From the NCBI RefSeq assembly GCF_016786355.1, contig NZ_JADWYX010000015.1, positions 34,056 through 98,055 of the forward strand: a stretch of DNA of 64,000 bases, given 5' to 3'. The position numbers and the translations under genes are program-made. The stretch comes from Frankia sp. AgB1.9 (GTDB lineage Bacteria; Actinomycetota; Actinomycetes; Frankiales; Frankiaceae). This document shows, in pieces, positions 9,353 through 18,645 of the stretch. Position 1 is the first letter of the stretch, and every line of letters starts with the position of its first letter. Under the pieces are notes generated by a model that was given only the letters and a program-made list of their open reading frames with translations, had not been told where the DNA came from and searched no databases.

Positions 9353-10188
9353 CGCTGGCCTTCCTCGATCGAAATTCCCTCGACCACCTCAAGCTACGGC
9401 GGCCGGCCAGCATTCCCACGACGCGGCGCTCCCAAGGCCTCCCGTCGATCAACCGGAGACCCGCGGAGTGGCCGCTCGCCTCGCGCGGCGCCCGGCGGTG
9501 GCTACTGCCACCCGGGCCGTCGTCGGGCCTGGATGGACCACACCGACGAACCGGCAGCTCCGCCTCCGCGCGCGACGCGGAGCTGGACCGTTCGGGGAAC
9601 ATGAGGACCCGCTGCGGTGCGGGGCGCGCCGTTCGGCGTTCCGCGGAACGCGAAGATCGGCTGTGTCGGGGTGTGGGAGTCCGCTGCGGTGCGGGGCGCG
9701 CCGTTCGGCGTTCCGCGGAACGCGAAGATCGGCTGTGTCGGGGTGGGTGGGAGTCTGCTGCCGTGTAGAAGGTGTCGGCGGGCCGTTCCCAGGAGCAGGA
9801 AGATCGGCCGCCGCGCGGACTACCGAGATCGGCTGTGTCGGCGTGCGTGGGAGTCCAATGCGCTGTGGAGCGCGCCGTTCGGCGTTCCGCAGAACGCGGA
9901 GATCGGCCGCCCGGGGCGCGTGGGATCCTGCCGCGACCCGGCCGGGCGGCGGCGGAGATCGTGGTGGTCTGATCTGTCACGCGTGGTGGCTCGGTCGGGC
10001 TGGCCCGTGACGACCCTGTGGGGTGGCCCCGCTTCGGGCTGCGGGAGTCGGGACGGCGCAATGCCGAAAACGCTTTCGTAATTATCGGCGAGGCGCTTTC
10101 CAGCAACCCGGTCGTTGATTTCTCCTGGCCGCTTCCGTTCGCGAAAATTCGCTGGACGTCCGCCGGAGTCGGCCCGGAGGATGGCTCC
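9353..10188. other. Intergenic region dominated by imperfect repeats
   Basis: 836 bases between trxA (divergent) and the next gene. The ORFs here on both strands only translate the repeats below (RSAERRTAR-type peptides) and have no supporting features. I see no gene in it. Confidence 0.6.
9611..9940. repeat. 72-bp direct repeats, two near-perfect and two degenerate copies
   Basis: Copies at 9611-9682 and 9683-9756 differ by only a few bases; degenerate copies follow at 9757-9854 and 9855-9940. Each contains the inverted repeat CGTTCCGCGGAACG and ends with AGATCGGCTGTGTCGG...GGGAGTC. Transcripts of either strand would form a row of hairpins. Confidence 0.85.
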
Positions 10189-10818
10189 ATGCTGAGCCCG
10201 ACCCGCTACCGCGAGCGTTTCGTCGCCGACCGCGCGGCCGCGCACGCCGTTCTCGATGAAGCGCTGTTCTGTCACGTCGGCGTGGTCGTCGATGGCCGGC
10301 CGCACGTGCTGCCCACGCTGCACGCCCGCGTCGACGACACTCTATACGTACACGGATCATCGGCGGCGCGGATTCTTGCGACGGCCCGCTCCGGGCCGTT
10401 GTCGGTCTGCGTCACGGTTTCGTTGCTCGACGGGCTGGTGATCGCCCGGTCCGCGTTTCACCATTCGTTGAACTACCGGTCGGTCGTCGTGCACGGCGCC
10501 GCCCGCCTGGTGACCGACGCCGAGGAGAAGAGTCGGATGCTGGACGCCCTGGTCGATCGGGTCGGTACCGCCCGGTCCGCCCAGTGCCGCCCGCCGACGG
10601 CGAAGGAGCTCGCGGCGACGTCGGTGCTTGCCGTCGATCTCGCGGCCGAGACCACGGATGTCGCGCTCAAGGTGCGGACTGGTGGGCCACTCGACGATGA
10701 GGCTGACCTCGAGCTGGGTCACTGGGCCGGTGTCGTCCCGGTTCGGCTCGTCGCCGGCTCGCCGGAGCCTGCGTGTGACCTCCCCATCCCCACCGGACTC
10801 GCGCCGTCCCTCCGGTAG
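10189..10818 (+). CDS. Pyridoxamine 5'-phosphate oxidase-like flavin-binding protein
   Basis: 209 residues of the split-barrel FMN-binding fold (NimA/COG3467-like). Seen: MLSPTRYRERFVADRAAAHA at the start, then HVGVVVDGRPHVLPTLHARVDD and LYVHGSSAARILAT. The conserved SLLDGLVIARSAFHHSLNYRSV lies near residues 85-106. The ATG at 10189 follows CCCGGAGG with good spacing. Function of this subgroup is unresolved: heme or nitroaromatic reduction is known for relatives, not shown here. Confidence 0.82.
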   Translation: MLSPTRYRERFVADRAAAHAVLDEALFCHVGVVVDGRPHVLPTLHARVDDTLYVHGSSAARILATARSGPLSVCVTVSLLDGLVIARSAFHHSLNYRSVVVHGAARLVTDAEEKSRMLDALVDRVGTARSAQCRPPTAKELAATSVLAVDLAAETTDVALKVRTGGPLDDEADLELGHWAGVVPVRLVAGSPEPACDLPIPTGLAPSLR

Positions 10819-10998
10819 GACTCACCTGGTTGGCCTGGCCGACGTTCGGCGGGCATGGGCGGAAAATTTTGCGGACCGATGACTTCGGCACGGTGGGCAG
10901 GTCAAAGAAGCATCTCAGTGACCCGCTCGCGGGCCAGGAAACGCGCAGACCAGGCTGCCACGTTTCCGTCGGTTCGTGCGCCCAGCAAAGGAGCCACC

Positions 10999-11787
10999 AT
11001 GCCCAAGCCAGACAGCACCGTCGCCGGCGGACCGATCTGGATCGACCTGATGACGACCGACACGGACGCTGCCCGGGCCTTCTACGGAGAGCTGTTCGGT
11101 TGGACGGCGGAGACCGGGAGTGAGGAGTTCGGCGGGTACTTCAACTTCCTGCGGGCGGGCGAGCCGGTCGCGGGCGGCATGGGCTACCAGCCGGGGATGC
11201 CGGCGGAAGCGGTGGCCGACCGCTGGTCGATCTACCTGCGCACCGACGACGCGGAGAAGACGGTCGCCGCGGTCGTCGACCGCGGTGGCCAGGTGATCGC
11301 CCCGCCGATGCCGGTCGGAGACCTGGGAGCATTCGCCGTCGTGCTCGACCCTGGCAGCGCGGCCATCGGCCTGTGGCAGCCGGGTACTCACACCGGCTTC
11401 GCGAAGGTCGGCGAACCGGGTGCGCCTGTCTGGTTCGAGCTGTTCACCCGGGACTTCGCGGCTGTCCTCGACTTCTACCGGGATGCGTTCGGCTGGACGG
11501 TCCAGGTGGTGTCCGATACGGACGAGTTCCGTTACGCGACGCTGGTCAACGCCGCCGGTGAGCAGCAGGCCGGAGTGATGGACGCGAGCAGCTTCCTTCC
11601 GGCGGGGGCGCCGTCCAGCTGGTCGGTGTACTTCAACGTCGAGGACGCCGATGCGGCTACGGCGAAGATCGCCGAACTGGGTGGAAAGGCCCTGCGGGAG
11701 CCCGAGGACACGCCCTACGGCCGGATCGCCGAGGCTGCCGACGCTACCGGCGCCACCTTCAAGATCATGGGTCCGAACAAGGGGTGA
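10999..11787 (+). CDS. Tandem VOC (glyoxalase-fold) protein
   Basis: 262 residues made of two vicinal-oxygen-chelate domains. Domain 1 (about 8-125) has IWIDLMTTDTDAARAFYGEL and FGWTAE; domain 2 (about 135-260) has VWFELFTRDFAAVLDFYRDA and FGWTVQ. This tandem arrangement is common in Streptomyces/Frankia hydroxylase-like VOC proteins. ATG at 10999 is preceded by AAAGGAG. The open frame from 10855 lacks similarity to the family. Substrate unknown. Confidence 0.87.
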   Translation: MPKPDSTVAGGPIWIDLMTTDTDAARAFYGELFGWTAETGSEEFGGYFNFLRAGEPVAGGMGYQPGMPAEAVADRWSIYLRTDDAEKTVAAVVDRGGQVIAPPMPVGDLGAFAVVLDPGSAAIGLWQPGTHTGFAKVGEPGAPVWFELFTRDFAAVLDFYRDAFGWTVQVVSDTDEFRYATLVNAAGEQQAGVMDASSFLPAGAPSSWSVYFNVEDADAATAKIAELGGKALREPEDTPYGRIAEAADATGATFKIMGPNKG

Positions 11788-11796
11788 CTGCCCTAT

Positions 11797-11841
11797 ACCC
11801 GGTGAACGCCCGGAGTCGGAGAGCTCAGACGTTCACCGGGT
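11797..11841 (+). terminator. Hairpin after VOC gene
   Basis: Perfect 12-bp stem ACCCGGTGAACG / CGTTCACCGGGT around a 21-base loop, starting 10 bases after the VOC stop codon. There is no U-run, so this may be a structural 3' end rather than a classical intrinsic terminator. Confidence 0.55.
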
Positions 11842-11937
11842 GGTCGCGCCGGCCCTGGACGCGAGTGCCGTGACCGCCAAGGTCCGCCCGTCGCCTTGAT
11901 CGCCGTTCCGGAACGGGCGAACTGCCGGCCCGGGAGG

Positions 11938-12705
11938 CTAGCCGGCTGGTGCCTCGAAGATCTGGACCGGGCTGCGGAGCACGCTGGAACGAGGGCGGTC
12001 CTGGTCGGGCAGCCGGCGAAGCAGCGCGATCGTCGGCTCGACCACCTCGGCCCAGGTCTCGGCCGAGAGATCCCACAGCCGTGACCAAAGCCGCTGCTCG
12101 ACGCCGTCTGCCGCCTGCGCCGGTGTTGTCTGGCCGACCTCGTGCACGCTGACGAGATCCTCGACCAACCGCAGACCGGCCCGTTCCGCCGTCGTCGTGA
12201 GCGCGGCAACCTGCGCGCCGCGTTCCCTGAGCGCGCCGTGCTCCAAGCGTGCCTGCATACCCATCATCGCCTCGGTGATATCCGAGAGATCGACGTTCGC
12301 GCCACCGCCAACGACGGCGAACCGGCCACTGGGCCGCAATACCCGGGCGACCTCGGCCACGACGGCCGGAGCGTCTCCGACGAGATGCATGACGTGAACG
12401 GCCAGACAGGCATCCACGCAGCCGTCGGCAACTGGAAGCTTCGAGGCGTCGGCGCGGACCACCCGTCCAGGCACCCGCCGGGTGGCGTGGGCGAGCATCT
12501 TTTCCGAAAGGTCGATGCCGACGATCTCCCGGCCCAGGTTGGCGAACGCGGCGGCGATCAGCCCAGTACCGACGCCGATTTCCAGTAGCCGCCCTTTCGG
12601 CAGGTGCGGCGCCACGTCTTCGGCAACCAGGGAGCCGCGTAGCTCGCCGCCCCTGGTCGCGTCGTAGCGGTCAGCCATCCGGTCAAAGTTGACGGAGTTT
12701 GGCAC
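11938..12705 (-). CDS. Class I SAM-dependent methyltransferase
   Basis: 255 residues, UbiE/COQ5-like Rossmann methyltransferase. Motif I is LLEIGVGTGLIAAAF (about residue 40), the acidic end of strand 2 is IVGIDLSEKML, and motif IV-like DACLAVHVMHLV is followed by LRPSGRFAVVGGG. The substrate is unknown. It is divergent from the M50/SRPBCC gene and the two 5' regions are close, so their promoters probably overlap. Confidence 0.85.
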   Translation of the reverse strand: MPNSVNFDRMADRYDATRGGELRGSLVAEDVAPHLPKGRLLEIGVGTGLIAAAFANLGREIVGIDLSEKMLAHATRRVPGRVVRADASKLPVADGCVDACLAVHVMHLVGDAPAVVAEVARVLRPSGRFAVVGGGANVDLSDITEAMMGMQARLEHGALRERGAQVAALTTTAERAGLRLVEDLVSVHEVGQTTPAQAADGVEQRLWSRLWDLSAETWAEVVEPTIALLRRLPDQDRPRSSVLRSPVQIFEAPAG

Positions 12706-12958
12706 GGCCTCAGCCTATGTGGCCTGGCTGGCCAGCCCGGCGCATTCATCCAGTTGTCACCGGCCCCCTGACCTCTCGCCTACTTCGGCCGTGTACGCCG
12801 CGCTACCGATCGTGCGCAGCCACTCGGCGAATCGGGCCCGGCGCTGGGCCGCCCCGGATGGGGAGGTATCCGCCAAGAGGGGGCGAAGGCGCCGTTCCGT
12901 GACCCTGGTGCAAGATGGCTGGACGGCGGGGCGGGTCTTGGTCGTGGATGGGAGCGGC

Positions 12959-13999
12959 GTGGGTCAGGGGCTGCAGTGGCTGTCACTGGTCGCGATCGTG
13001 GCCAGCCTGCCGGTGGTCGTGCTGGTCAGCAACGTGCTGCACGAGCTCGGGCATGCCCTGGCCGCGTTGGCGGTCGGGTATCGCGTTCGCGGGTTCATCG
13101 TCGGTGGGACCAGTGCGGACTTCTCCCGCAGTGGCGGCTTCCTGCAGTTCGGCCGCAAGTTCGGGCGGGCCGCGACGCTAATTTCGCCGGGAAGCGGCTG
13201 GATAACTGGCTGGCGGGGGATAGTCACCTACGGTGGCGGCGCAGCGGTGAACCTGTTCATTGTCGTGGTGACGGCACCCGCGAGCCTTAGCTGGGAGTTC
13301 CGGCACGGCGTGGCGGTGCAGCCGGGAGCACACACCTATCTCCCGGTCGTCACCGTCTTCGTCTTCGTCGTGAACCTTGTCTTTCTGGTCGCGAACCTCG
13401 TGCCACGGGTGCACTCGTCCGGGGCCGTCAGCGACGGCCGGCTCCTGCTGAACCTGATCCACTCGCGGCGGCTCGTCGAGTGGATCAAGATTGGCGAGTC
13501 ATCGGTCGTCATCGACCGGCCCCGCGCGCAGGTATGGCATTTCCTCGACGATCCGCGCAACGTCACCAGCTACGACCACACAGTCGAGCGCGTCTACCAG
13601 AAGCCCGGCACGCCCGCGGGAGTCGGCCGGATTCTGGTCGCCCACCTGTTCCCGGTTCCGCCGTCAGCGGTCGGGGATGTCGTCGAATCCGAGACGGTCG
13701 CGTTCGACCCACCGCGACGCATGATGGCGCGCGGCGCCCGTAACCACGCCCTGCGCGTGGAAACGGCGCTGCGTGCGGTCGGGCCGGACAGCACTCGGCT
13801 TACCCGGACCGTGTGGCTGGGAGCGAAGCCGCTCGCCCCGGAACAGCGCCAGCGCCTGCTTGAGACGCTTGGCGAGGCCGGTTCGCGGCTTGCCCAGGAG
13901 AACGAGCGCATCCGGCGCATGCTCGTCCCTGACACGACCGCGACGCTCGCCATCCCCGGAGCGCGGGCTCGTCGCCGCGCCCGCGCTCGTCGCGTATAG
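12959..13999 (+). CDS. M50-type membrane metalloprotease fused to an SRPBCC domain
   Basis: Two domains. The N-terminal half is membrane-embedded: HELGH lies in a hydrophobic segment (SNVLHELGHALAAL), more TM helices follow, and a late SSGAVSDGRLLLNL matches the second metal-ligand Asp-Gly motif of site-2 proteases. From about residue 185 the chain becomes a soluble START/polyketide-cyclase-like domain (SSVVIDRPRAQVWHFLDDP...). Start is uncertain: GTG at 12959 has GGGAG close upstream; GTG 12899 and 12938 remain possible, and the frame opens at 12689 inside the divergent methyltransferase. Substrate and ligand are unknown. Confidence 0.72.
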   Translation: MGQGLQWLSLVAIVASLPVVVLVSNVLHELGHALAALAVGYRVRGFIVGGTSADFSRSGGFLQFGRKFGRAATLISPGSGWITGWRGIVTYGGGAAVNLFIVVVTAPASLSWEFRHGVAVQPGAHTYLPVVTVFVFVVNLVFLVANLVPRVHSSGAVSDGRLLLNLIHSRRLVEWIKIGESSVVIDRPRAQVWHFLDDPRNVTSYDHTVERVYQKPGTPAGVGRILVAHLFPVPPSAVGDVVESETVAFDPPRRMMARGARNHALRVETALRAVGPDSTRLTRTVWLGAKPLAPEQRQRLLETLGEAGSRLAQENERIRRMLVPDTTATLAIPGARARRRARARRV

Positions 14000-14210
14000 C
14001 GCGGCTCACCACAGCGCGCGGCCTCCCGGCTGGAGGTCGGCCGTCGTGTGACCCGTCCCCAGGGGGCGCACTCAGAGTCGGACGCTATCGCCTGCGGGGC
14101 CGGCACTTCTCTCACCCATCGGGTCCGCGCCGGTCGCGCTCGCGGGCGGGCAGGTGACCTACCTGCGGCGGCGGTATGTCGGTTGCGTGTGGGGCCGCGG
14201 TGGGCAATGC

Positions 14211-14238
14211 TTGACGCCGACGTCAATATCTGTAACCT
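14211..14238 (+). promoter_or_regulatory. Sigma70-type promoter for solute-binding protein gene
   Basis: TTGACG, 16-base spacer, TAACCT in an AT-richer stretch (CGTCAATATCTG). The start codon is nearly 200 bases downstream, implying a long untranslated leader (about 14245-14434). Confidence 0.55.
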
Positions 14239-14434
14239 AGCTCACACGCCGTAACGGCAGTTGAGGTGCTCGGCGCGTGCTCCGTCCTGGCTGGAGCAGG
14301 CGAAAGGTTGCGCACCGTCCTAAATTCGTCGCCGACCCTACCCAATGATCGTCACTCTATGTAGTCATGTGGCCGTCCATTGCGATGCGTAGACATGTCC
14401 CGGCGCCAACACCGAGTGGGATGAGGAAAAAGCA

Positions 14435-15691
14435 GTGATCCGTAAGCGCAGTACCGCCTTAGCTGCATTGGTCGCCGCTGGTGCGGTGCTCTTAGCCGCT
14501 GGCTGTGGCTCGTCGGGGTCGAGCGGCCCGGCCGCGACCGGCTCCGGCTCGGCCGGGGCGACGCAGACCGTCACGGTCGGTGTGTTCGCTGACATCACTG
14601 GTCCGGCGGCCTCGGGTAACAAGACCGTCGAGGCCGGCGTGAAGGCGGGGACCTACTACGCGGCCAGGAATGGCTACAAGATCAAGTATGTCGTCGGCGA
14701 CACGGCGACAAACCCGACGACGGCCCTCGCTGTCGCGCAGAAGTTCGTCACCCAGGACCATGTCCTCGCGGTGATCGCGAGCTCGGCAATTACGTTCACT
14801 GCGTCGACCTACCTCACCGCGCACAACGTCCCGGTCATCGGGATCGGCGAGGACGGGCCCGAGTGGATTACCGCGAAGAACATGTTCTCCGTGACTGGTC
14901 CGCTGCAGCAGACCAAGGTCGCCACGACGATGGGCAAGTTCTTCAAGCTGGAGGGCGTCACCAGCCTGGGCTCGATTGGCTACTCGGTCTCGCCGCTCTC
15001 GTCCGAGGCGGCCTCCGCCTCGGCGGCCTCGGCCGAGGCCGCCGGCATCAAGGTCGGCTACCTGAACGCCAAGTTCCCGTTCGGCAGCACCAACGTCGGT
15101 CCGGCGGTGCTGCAGATGAAGGACGCCGGCATTGACGGGCTCGTGACCTCCACGGACTCCGACACCGGCTTCGCCCTGATCAAGGGCCTGCGTGACTCGG
15201 GCGTCAACCTGAAGGCGGCTCTGCTGCCGACCGGGTACGGCGGCGACCTGATCCAGGCCGGGGCTGGTGCGTTGTCGTCGGCGCAGAACGTCTACTTCCT
15301 GCTCGGCTACGAGCCGGTCGAGATGCAGACCACCGCGACCAAGCAGTTCGTCGCCGACCTCAAGAGCGGCGGCACCACCGGTGAACCGACGTATGCCATG
15401 TACAACGGCTACGTCTCGATCGGCCTGCTGGTCCGCGCGCTGAAGGCGGCCGGGGGAACCCCGAGCCAGGCGGGCCTGCTCAAGGGTCTGGAGGGCATCC
15501 ACGACTGGAACGCGCTGGGCCTGTACGGCTCCCACAAGGTCGACATCAATGACCGCGTGAATGTCGTCAGCGGTCCGGACAACTGCTCCTGGATGACGAA
15601 GCTGGTCGGCGACAAGTTCGAGCTCGTCAAGGGCGCGACCCCGATCTGTGGCGACGTCATCCCCGGCAAGACGGTAGCTGCGGCGTCCTGA
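14435..15691 (+). CDS. ABC transporter substrate-binding lipoprotein (branched-chain amino acid type)
   Basis: 418 residues, type I periplasmic-binding fold of the LivJ/urea-amide class. The signal peptide MIRKRSTALAALVAAG... ends in the lipobox LAAGC with the acylated Cys at 24, followed by a Ser/Gly linker. VTVGVFADITGPAASGNKT opens the mature domain. No permease or ATPase gene lies nearby, so it is an orphan binding protein, either a shared component or a sensor partner. Flanked by its own promoter and a strong terminator; codon use looks highly adapted, suggesting strong expression. Confidence 0.9.
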   Translation: MIRKRSTALAALVAAGAVLLAAGCGSSGSSGPAATGSGSAGATQTVTVGVFADITGPAASGNKTVEAGVKAGTYYAARNGYKIKYVVGDTATNPTTALAVAQKFVTQDHVLAVIASSAITFTASTYLTAHNVPVIGIGEDGPEWITAKNMFSVTGPLQQTKVATTMGKFFKLEGVTSLGSIGYSVSPLSSEAASASAASAEAAGIKVGYLNAKFPFGSTNVGPAVLQMKDAGIDGLVTSTDSDTGFALIKGLRDSGVNLKAALLPTGYGGDLIQAGAGALSSAQNVYFLLGYEPVEMQTTATKQFVADLKSGGTTGEPTYAMYNGYVSIGLLVRALKAAGGTPSQAGLLKGLEGIHDWNALGLYGSHKVDINDRVNVVSGPDNCSWMTKLVGDKFELVKGATPICGDVIPGKTVAAAS

Positions 15692-15800
15692 TCCACCAGC
15701 GCTGAGCATTTTCCGGTACGCGCGAGAGCCGCGAGAGCCGCGACAGCGGGCCAGTCTCGAAGCGCCACCGTAAACAGCTCGGTAAATACCGGTTAGGCCT

Positions 15801-15842
15801 GGCCGGCGTGTCCACAACGGACACGCCGGCCTCGGTCTTTTC
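15801..15842 (+). terminator. Intrinsic terminator
   Basis: GGCCGGCGTGTCC / GGACACGCCGGCC form a perfect 13-bp stem with a 5-base loop, followed by TCGGTCTTTTCC. It lies about 110 bases after the solute-binding protein stop. Confidence 0.88.
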
Positions 15843-16242
15843 CGCCCGAGGTGATAGCCGGTCGCGCCCCCTGATGATTGGGGAATTGCCCTGATCGCGG
15901 CTCTCAGCGGGCGGAGACGGCGATCGGTGGGCCCGGCTGGCTACCCGAGGGCCCGGCTGCGACCGGCATCGGGCGTGGGCGACGAGCACGCCGAGGTGCT
16001 GGCCGCGGGGGTCGCGGCGCTAGATCAAGAGGAGCGTTCCGACCTGCGGACCCGCGGGTCCGAGGGAGCCCAACGCACGTGGGGCCGTCCCGGCGCGAGC
16101 CCGACGGCTGCCGGTTACCCGCGAACGCCTACCCACCGCGGCGCCCAGAAACTCGCCTGGACCGTTTCGCCAGTTACAATTCTCCGGACCGCGCCGTAAA
16201 GGGAAAATAGGCAAGGCGGATTGTACTGTCCGGGGAGACGTA
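15843..16242. other. Intergenic, no gene seen
   Basis: 400 bases between the terminator and the helicase gene. The open frames here are Arg/Gly/Pro-rich with no recognisable domain. The last 60 bases are AT-richer (TAAAGGGAAAATAGG) and presumably hold the helicase promoter. I looked for the rifamycin-associated palindrome often found before helR and do not see one. Confidence 0.5.
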
Positions 16243-18642
16243 TTGTCAAACGAAGAAGTGGGGCGCGAGCAGGAGTATGTCTCGATGCTCTACGAGCGTC
16301 TTGACGGCTTCCGGGAACAGGCGTCCACCCGGCTCGCCGAGGTGCTGGCCGAGCGGCCGGGCGGCCGGCCACAGGCGCACACCGAACGGCAGGCGGCCGC
16401 CTCGACCTATTCACGTCAGCTCGCCCGCTATGACGCCGCCGAGGATGGGCTGTGTTTCGGCCGGCTCGACCTCGACGACGACGAGACCCGCTATGTCGGC
16501 CGTCTCGGCATTTTCGACGAGTCGGACGACTATGCCCCGCTGCTGATCGACTGGCGGGCCCCCGCCGCCCGGCCCTTCTACCTGGCGACGGCCGCCTCTC
16601 CCGAGGGCGTCCGCCGGCGTCGCCAGATCCGGACGGCCCGGCGACGGGTTGTCGAGATCGACGACGAGGTACTCGAGCTGGCCGACGCGAACGCGCGCAC
16701 CGGCCATGAGTCGCTGACCGGCGAGGCCCGGCTGATGGCCGCGCTCACCGCCGGCCGCACCGGCCGAATGGGCGACATCGTCGAAACGATCCAGGCCGAG
16801 CAGGACCGCATCATCCGGGCGGAGAATGCCGGGGTCCTCGTCGTCCAGGGCGGCCCTGGCACCGGTAAGACTGCCGTTGCGCTGCACCGGGCCGCGTACC
16901 TGCTCTACACGTACCGCGAGCAGTTGACCAAACGAGGCGTCCTGGTCATCGGCCCGAACCCGACCTTCCTGCGGTACATCTCCCATGTACTGCCCGCGCT
17001 GGGCGAGACCAGCGTGGTGCTCTCGACCGTCGGTGACCTGTTCCCCGGCGTCTATGCCACGCGAACGGAGCCGCGCGAGACGGCGGAGCTCAAGGGCGGC
17101 CCGCGGATGGTCGAGCTGATCACCGCCGCCGTCCGCGACCGGCAGCGGGTGCCAGACGACCCGCGGGAAATCCCCTTCGAGGACGACATCCTGCTGCTGG
17201 ACGCTGCCACCTGCGAAGCCGCCCGCGACCGCGCCCGAGCGACACATCGACCGCACAACCAGGCCCGCGTGGTCTTCGTCCAGGCCGTCGTCGACGCGCT
17301 CGCCCAGCAGTACGCCGATCGTCTGGGGGCCGACCCGTACGCCGACGACCCGCTGGGCGAGGACGACGCACCCGGCGGCGACAGCAACCTGCTGGGCGAC
17401 GAGGTCGTCGACGACATCCGCCAGGAGCTGGGCCAGGACGACGCGGTGCTCACCGCGCTCGACGAGCTGTGGCCCGTGCTGACACCGCAGTGGCTGCTGG
17501 CCGACCTGTTCGCCGACGCGGAGCTGCTCGCCTCCGCCGCCGAGGCGGCCGGGCTGACCGACGCCGAGCGTGACCTGCTGTCGCGGCCCGATCCGCACGG
17601 TGGCCGCGCGGCCGACCAGATGTGGACCTCCGCCGACGCGCCGTTGCTCGACGAGGCCGCCGAACTGCTCGGCGACGACGAGGCGGCGGCGCTGGCCGCC
17701 GCCGAGCGCCGCCGCCGCGAGCGGATCGCGTACGCGCAGGGCGTCGTCGACATCCTCACCCGGGATATGGACGACGACCCGGACATCCTCATGGTCTCCG
17801 ACCTCATCGACGCCGAACGGCTCGCCGAGCGGCACGAGGACTCCGATGACCGTTCGACCGCCGAACGGGCCGCCGCGGACCGGACCTGGGCCTTCGGGCA
17901 CGTCATCGTCGATGAGGCGCAGGAACTCTCGCACATGGCCTGGCGCATGGTGATGCGTCGGTGCCCGAGCCGTTCGATGACGCTGGTCGGCGACGTCGCC
18001 CAGACCGGTGACCTCGCCGGAGCCTCGTCCTGGGCCCGGGTTCTCGGACCCCAGCTGGGCGATCGCTGGCGGCTTGAGCGGTTGACCGTCAACTACCGCA
18101 CCCCGGCCGAGATCATGGCCGTTGCCGCCGAGGTGTTGGCAGCGATCGACCCTGGGCTGGAACCGCCTCGATCCGTCCGGGAGACGGGCACCGCGCCGTG
18201 GGAACTCACGGTCGCCCCGGACGCGCTGGCCAGCCAGTTGGCCGCGATCGCCGCCAGTGAGGTCGCCGAGCTGCGCGAAGCCCTCGGTGACGGCCCGGAT
18301 GGCGGTCGCGTCGCGGTTCTCGTCCCATCAGGCCTGCTCGGCGACCTGCGGCCCGCGATCGAGGCAGCCCTCCCCGCCACCACGACGGCCGGCGACGAGC
18401 CGGACCTGGAATCGCCCGTCGCGATCCTCACCGTCCGTCAGTCCAAAGGCCTGGAGTTCGACGCGGTCCTCGTCGTCGAGCCCGATCTGATCATCGAGGA
18501 GTCTCCGCGCGGCCTGAACGACCTCTACGTGGCTCTTACTCGGGCCACCCGCTCGCTCGCCGTTCTGCACACCGCCGCGCTCCCGGCCGCCCTCGGAAAG
18601 TTGGAACCGGGCCCCGCGGTGGCCCAGGCCGTCGCGGGCTGA
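16243..18642 (+). CDS. helR: HelD/HelR-like RNA polymerase-associated ATPase (UvrD-superfamily)
   Basis: 799-residue superfamily 1 helicase-like ATPase. HelD-family proteins bind RNA polymerase and release it from stalled complexes; the actinobacterial HelR branch also gives rifampicin tolerance. Seen: N-terminal coiled-coil-prone segment, GRLGI and LLIDWRAPAARPFY (about 86-113), Walker A GGPGTGKT (203-210), long acidic insert (about 350-510), Walker B VIVDEAQEL (about 553), and motif VI-like LYVALTRATRSLAV (about 760). TTG at 16243 is the start, with GGGGAG five bases upstream. Which HelD class it belongs to, and its role, are inferred. Confidence 0.85.
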   Translation: MSNEEVGREQEYVSMLYERLDGFREQASTRLAEVLAERPGGRPQAHTERQAAASTYSRQLARYDAAEDGLCFGRLDLDDDETRYVGRLGIFDESDDYAPLLIDWRAPAARPFYLATAASPEGVRRRRQIRTARRRVVEIDDEVLELADANARTGHESLTGEARLMAALTAGRTGRMGDIVETIQAEQDRIIRAENAGVLVVQGGPGTGKTAVALHRAAYLLYTYREQLTKRGVLVIGPNPTFLRYISHVLPALGETSVVLSTVGDLFPGVYATRTEPRETAELKGGPRMVELITAAVRDRQRVPDDPREIPFEDDILLLDAATCEAARDRARATHRPHNQARVVFVQAVVDALAQQYADRLGADPYADDPLGEDDAPGGDSNLLGDEVVDDIRQELGQDDAVLTALDELWPVLTPQWLLADLFADAELLASAAEAAGLTDAERDLLSRPDPHGGRAADQMWTSADAPLLDEAAELLGDDEAAALAAAERRRRERIAYAQGVVDILTRDMDDDPDILMVSDLIDAERLAERHEDSDDRSTAERAAADRTWAFGHVIVDEAQELSHMAWRMVMRRCPSRSMTLVGDVAQTGDLAGASSWARVLGPQLGDRWRLERLTVNYRTPAEIMAVAAEVLAAIDPGLEPPRSVRETGTAPWELTVAPDALASQLAAIAASEVAELREALGDGPDGGRVAVLVPSGLLGDLRPAIEAALPATTTAGDEPDLESPVAILTVRQSKGLEFDAVLVVEPDLIIEESPRGLNDLYVALTRATRSLAVLHTAALPAALGKLEPGPAVAQAVAG

Positions 18643-18645
18643 GGC

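Noticed and set aside
9611..9940. CRISPR array
   Set aside because: Repeats are adjacent with no spacers of even length, and no cas genes are present in the window.
9279..10190. 303-codon minus-strand open frame over the 72-bp repeats
   Set aside because: Its product is only the repeat translated (RSAERRTARPAPQR units) and it overlaps trxA and the next gene.
15878..16210. Short plus-strand frame before the helicase gene
   Set aside because: Basic, low complexity, no start context, ends just before the helR promoter region.
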